Assembly (NCBI RefSeq): GCF_002902345.1
Contig: NZ_PPQB01000005.1
Span: 291,051 to 351,680 of the forward strand
Reading direction: 5' to 3'
Source: Staphylococcus arlettae
Lineage (GTDB): Bacteria; Bacillota; Bacilli; Staphylococcales; Staphylococcaceae
DNA: 60,630 nucleotides
Below, piece after piece: positions 58,920 through 60,630 of this stretch (the stretch's first letter is position 1; the number at the start of each line of letters is the position of its first letter). Both the position numbers and the translations under genes were made by a program. Below the pieces are notes generated by a model. It did not search any database. It was not told the DNA's origin and saw only the letters and a program-made list of their open reading frames with translations.

Positions 58920-60569
58920 ATGACGACTAAAAAATGGTGGAAAGAAGCAGTTGCCTATCAAGTTTATCCAAGAAGTTTTAATGACTCAAATAACGACGGT
59001 ATAGGTGATTTAAATGGACTAATTGCTAAATTAGATTATTTAGTAGACTTAGGGATCGATATTATTTGGTTATCCCCAATGTACAAATCGCCAAATGATG
59101 ATAATGGTTACGATATTAGTGATTACTTTGATATTATGGATGAATTTGGTACTATGGCTGAATTTGATGCTTTGTTAGAAGCTGTGCATAATAAAGGGAT
59201 GAGGTTAATTCTAGATTTAGTTGTTAATCACACTTCCGATGAACATCCATGGTTTATCGAATCACGTTCCAGTAAAACTAATGCTAAAAGGGATTGGTAT
59301 ATTTGGCAAGATCCACAACCAGATGGTAGTGAGCCAAACAATTGGGAAAGTATTTTTAATGGTTCTACATGGGAATATGATCAAAAAACTGAGCAATATT
59401 ATTTCCATTTATTCAGCAAAAAACAACCTGATTTGAATTGGGAAAATCCAGAAGTGCGACAAGCTGTCATTTCAATGATGAATTGGTGGTTCGATAAAGG
59501 AATTGATGGTTTTAGAGTAGATGCAATCACTCATATTAAAAAGTCATTCGACAAAGGCAATTTACCAACAACGAATCAGCAGAAATTTGCACCAGCTTTT
59601 GATGCTGCAATGAATCAACCAGGTATTCATACATGGTTACAAGAAGTCAAAGAGGGTAGCTTAGATCATTATGATATTATGACTGTTGGTGAAGCTAATG
59701 GTGTTAGCCCCGCTGATGCACACCTGTGGGTTGGTGAAAATGAAGGTAAATTCGATATGATTTTCCAATTTGAACATTTAGGATTATGGCAAACAGGGGA
59801 AAGTAGCTTTGATGTATTAGCATATAAAAATGTTTTAGCTACATGGCAAAAACGTCTAGAAAATAACGGTTGGAATGCCTTATTTATCGAAAATCATGAT
59901 CAACCACGCCGAGTATCAACTTGGGGAGATGATCAACAATTTTGGTATGAATCTGCAACAAGCCATGCAATCGTCTATTTCCTACAACAAGGGACACCAT
60001 TCATTTATCAAGGACAAGAAATAGGTATGACTAACTATCCTTTCGAGCATATTGAAACCTTTAATGATGTTGCAGTTATAAATGAATATAATATTGTTAA
60101 AGCTCAAGGTGGCGACACAGAAGCCTTGTTACACAAACATAAAATGGAAAACAGAGATAATGGTCGGACACCTATGCAGTGGAACACTGATAAACATGCT
60201 GGCTTTTCAACTGCTGAACCTTGGTTCCCAGTAAATCCAAACTATAAAGATATTAATGTGGCACAACAACTTGAAGATCCAGATTCAATTTTAAATTTCT
60301 ATAAGGACTTAATTAAAGTTAAAAAGTCGGATGATGTGTTCACTTATGGTCAGTTTGACTTAGTTGATGAAAATAATAGTCAGGTTTTTGCTTATACTCG
60401 TAAATTAAATGACATAACTTACTTAATAGTTGGAAATTTAACTGATAAAAATGCGCAGTTATCGCTAGATAATAATAGTAATAAACCACAAACAATATTA
60501 CATAATTATGATGGTGATATTGATTTACAAAATTTACGACCTTTTGAAGCAGCAGTAATTAAATTATAA
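58920..60569 (+). CDS. malA: Alpha-glucosidase, GH13 family
   Basis: A 549-residue intracellular GH13 enzyme without signal peptide. The nucleophile is Asp201 in GFRVDAITH, the acid/base Glu258 in VGEAN, and the third acid Asp327 in ENHDQPR. DNGYDISDYFDI and VVNHTSDEHPWF are also conserved. It cleaves glucose from maltose or isomaltose-type sugars. Ala202 after the nucleophile is the residue I associate with alpha-1,4-preferring members, while oligo-1,6-glucosidases usually have Val; this is a hint only. The ATG follows CGGAGG. Confidence 0.93.
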   Translation: MTTKKWWKEAVAYQVYPRSFNDSNNDGIGDLNGLIAKLDYLVDLGIDIIWLSPMYKSPNDDNGYDISDYFDIMDEFGTMAEFDALLEAVHNKGMRLILDLVVNHTSDEHPWFIESRSSKTNAKRDWYIWQDPQPDGSEPNNWESIFNGSTWEYDQKTEQYYFHLFSKKQPDLNWENPEVRQAVISMMNWWFDKGIDGFRVDAITHIKKSFDKGNLPTTNQQKFAPAFDAAMNQPGIHTWLQEVKEGSLDHYDIMTVGEANGVSPADAHLWVGENEGKFDMIFQFEHLGLWQTGESSFDVLAYKNVLATWQKRLENNGWNALFIENHDQPRRVSTWGDDQQFWYESATSHAIVYFLQQGTPFIYQGQEIGMTNYPFEHIETFNDVAVINEYNIVKAQGGDTEALLHKHKMENRDNGRTPMQWNTDKHAGFSTAEPWFPVNPNYKDINVAQQLEDPDSILNFYKDLIKVKKSDDVFTYGQFDLVDENNSQVFAYTRKLNDITYLIVGNLTDKNAQLSLDNNSNKPQTILHNYDGDIDLQNLRPFEAAVIKL

Positions 60570-60577
60570 TGGTAACA

Positions 60578-60630
60578 GGGAGTGGGACAGAAATCTGATT
60601 TTGAAAAAATGATTTCGTCGTCCCACCCCG
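60578..60630. repeat. Staphylococcal intergenic repeat / terminator, cut by the window end
   Basis: GGGAGTGGGACAGAAAT with, after a short spacer, GATTTCGTCGTCCCACCCC. GTGGGAC pairs with GTCCCAC, and AAATC with GATTT. This block, with GTGGGACAGAAAT on one side and TTTCGTCGTCCCAC on the other, is a common dispersed element behind staphylococcal genes, probably working as a terminator after malA. Whether anything follows cannot be seen. Confidence 0.75.

Overview
The window is a 60.6 kb stretch of core chromosome from a low-GC Gram-positive bacterium, almost certainly a Staphylococcus. The gene order follows the yqe-yqj part of Bacillus-type genomes (nfeD-floA, phoH, ybeY, dgkA, cdd, era, recO, glyS, ccpN, dnaG, sigA). 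It then carries staphylococcal hallmarks: a znuC-znuB-zur operon with a Zur box, sodA next to a class B PBP, lipM, and the bfm branched-chain keto acid dehydrogenase operon behind recN. Protein details differ from what I remember of S. aureus, so I place it among other staphylococci without naming a species. I see no prophage, IS element, CRISPR array or defence island.

Layout. 0.1-2.4 kb: NfeD and flotillin membrane-domain genes. 2.8-6.7 kb: phoH-ybeY-dgkA-cdd-era-recO, behind a leader with a large nested hairpin. 7.1-8.8 kb: convergent glyS under a glycine T-box. 8.8-13.4 kb: ccpN-like regulator, PPDK regulatory protein, dnaG and sigA. 13.4-17.6 kb: trmK, a Nif3-like gene, cshB and nfo. 17.6-19.8 kb: zinc uptake and Zur. 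20-25.4 kb: sodA, PBP, rpmG, fthC, rhomboid gluP and yqgQ. 25.6-32 kb: glcK, two small genes, the comG competence pseudopilus operon and aroK. 32-36.1 kb: gcvT-gcvPA-gcvPB under a glycine riboswitch. 36.2-38.8 kb: rhodanese, lipM and two small envelope proteins. 38.8-48.3 kb: pepQ, efp, accBC, asp23, nusB, xseAB, ispA, argR and recN. 48.3-54.2 kb: a ptb-like gene and the bfm operon. 54.4-60.6 kb: brxB, an aromatic acid exporter family gene, a Prli42-type miniprotein (minus strand), an M20 peptidase, gnd and malA, ending in a staphylococcal intergenic repeat.

Several genes share pathways. Lipoate made via LipM serves the glycine cleavage system and the bfm E2. AccBC, the bfm complex and the ptb-like enzyme all bear on acyl-CoA supply. 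GlyS and the gcv operon both read glycine status, one by tRNA charging and one by direct ligand binding.

The most unusual observation is a pair of 53-nt intergenic elements, 6931-6983 (+) and 37708-37760 (-). They align without gaps at about 64 percent identity, show compensatory base changes in two alternative helices, and both sit between convergent genes flanked by terminators. They look like a small structured RNA family that I cannot assign. Other points of interest are an apparent ATA start in ccpN, a one-base A-tract discrepancy at the start of comGC, and a terminator-like hairpin that contains the comGA ribosome binding site.
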